Shown here in pieces: positions 63,765-64,000 of a DNA stretch of 64,000 bases. The translations under genes and the position numbers were made by a program. The stretch is taken from the NCBI GenBank assembly GCA_964598255.1, contig CAZRBA010000130.1:1-64000 (forward strand), written 5' to 3'. Source of the DNA: Caldithrix sp964598255 (GTDB taxonomy: Bacteria; Calditrichota; Calditrichia; Calditrichales; Calditrichaceae). Below the pieces are notes generated by a model, which saw only the letters and a program-made list of their open reading frames with translations, was not told where the DNA came from and did no database searches. The first letter of the stretch is position 1. Every line of letters begins with the position of its first letter.

Positions 63765-64000
63765 CTTCCCTTGAAATATCCAAATTAATGCCCTTGATTG
63801 TTGTTTTACTTACGCCGATGGTCGTTATGCTGTACATCGCCGTAAAGCGTAATCATTTTATTACCATGCTCCTTTCGGTATTGGGTCTGTTGATTGCTCT
63901 GGCCTTAATTCCGGCTACCCGTCTTGTTCCAGTAACACGAATCGGTTCTTTACTTATAATTGATAATTATGCTCTTTTTTACTTTTCACTGATTTTTTTG
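63761..64000 (+). CDS. nuoN: NADH-quinone oxidoreductase subunit N, N-terminal part
   Basis: The first 80 residues are present; the rest lies beyond the window. It starts on the ATGA overlap with nuoM and shows two membrane helices (MPLIVVLLTPMVVMLYIAV and LLSVLGLLIALALIP) and then LLIIDNYALFYFSLIFL, the pattern at the front of NuoN. Position as last gene of the operon supports the call. Confidence 0.85.
   Translation, partial: MTSLEISKLMPLIVVLLTPMVVMLYIAVKRNHFITMLLSVLGLLIALALIPATRLVPVTRIGSLLIIDNYALFYFSLIFL

Overview
The window looks like chromosomal sequence from a bacterium of the FCB side of the tree, most likely a Calditrichota (Caldithrix-like) or close relative. Three things support this: two secreted proteins end in type IX secretion (Por) C-terminal sorting domains; there is a PorD/DUF4835-like gene; and several gene fronts carry a TTTG-(N20-21)-TAnnTTTG signal like the -33/-7 promoters known from Bacteroidetes. 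TTG and GTG starts behind good Shine-Dalgarno sequences are common. No phage, IS element, CRISPR array or rRNA was seen. The phylum is an inference; no database search was possible.

Layout. 1-3.3 kb: end of an alpha/beta hydrolase, lpdA on the minus strand, a small lipoprotein with an efflux-adaptor (lipoyl/HlyD) fold and a small secreted FnIII-like protein. 3.3-16.6 kb: a long plus-strand DNA-metabolism and housekeeping run: outer-membrane protein, holC (Pol III chi), a UvrD-type helicase with a DnaQ-type exonuclease built into it, recJ, smg, topA, xerC, hpf, hprK, mannose-type PTS EIIA and EIIB, and an MlaD/MCE protein. 16.67 kb: tRNA-Phe(GAA). 16.9-22.2 kb: YaiI family, a Spy-like LTXXQ protein, a dicarboxylate/glutamate symporter, a PilZ protein, an unrecognised 75-residue basic protein and a T9SS cargo protein. 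22.5-38.8 kb: a degenerate NtrC-type regulator, lysA-alr, a PorD-like protein, pgeF, an LpoA-like TPR/periplasmic-binding protein, an HD-GYP phosphodiesterase, an RNase Z-like hydrolase, a DJ-1/PfpI protein, an unknown acidic cysteine-containing protein, smpB, tyrS and a T9SS-exported subtilase.

38.9-49.5 kb is a signalling block: a membrane SpoIIE/PP2C phosphatase, a 1215-residue hybrid histidine kinase with two receivers and an HPt domain, then three receiver proteins with histidine-kinase, HD-GYP and histidine-kinase outputs, and a THEP1-like NTPase with a worn P-loop. None of the outputs binds DNA, so control here is probably by c-di-GMP turnover and protein phosphorylation. By eye this block is more AT-rich than the last segment.

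50.4-64 kb, after nth, is the complex I operon nuoA-B-CD-E-F-G-H-I-J-K-L-M-N (nuoN cut by the window end). Fused NuoCD, the NuoE/NuoF sequence style and a NuoG with all four N7 cysteines make it an E. coli-type 13-subunit NADH:quinone oxidoreductase. Together with lpdA this indicates NADH-driven respiratory metabolism.
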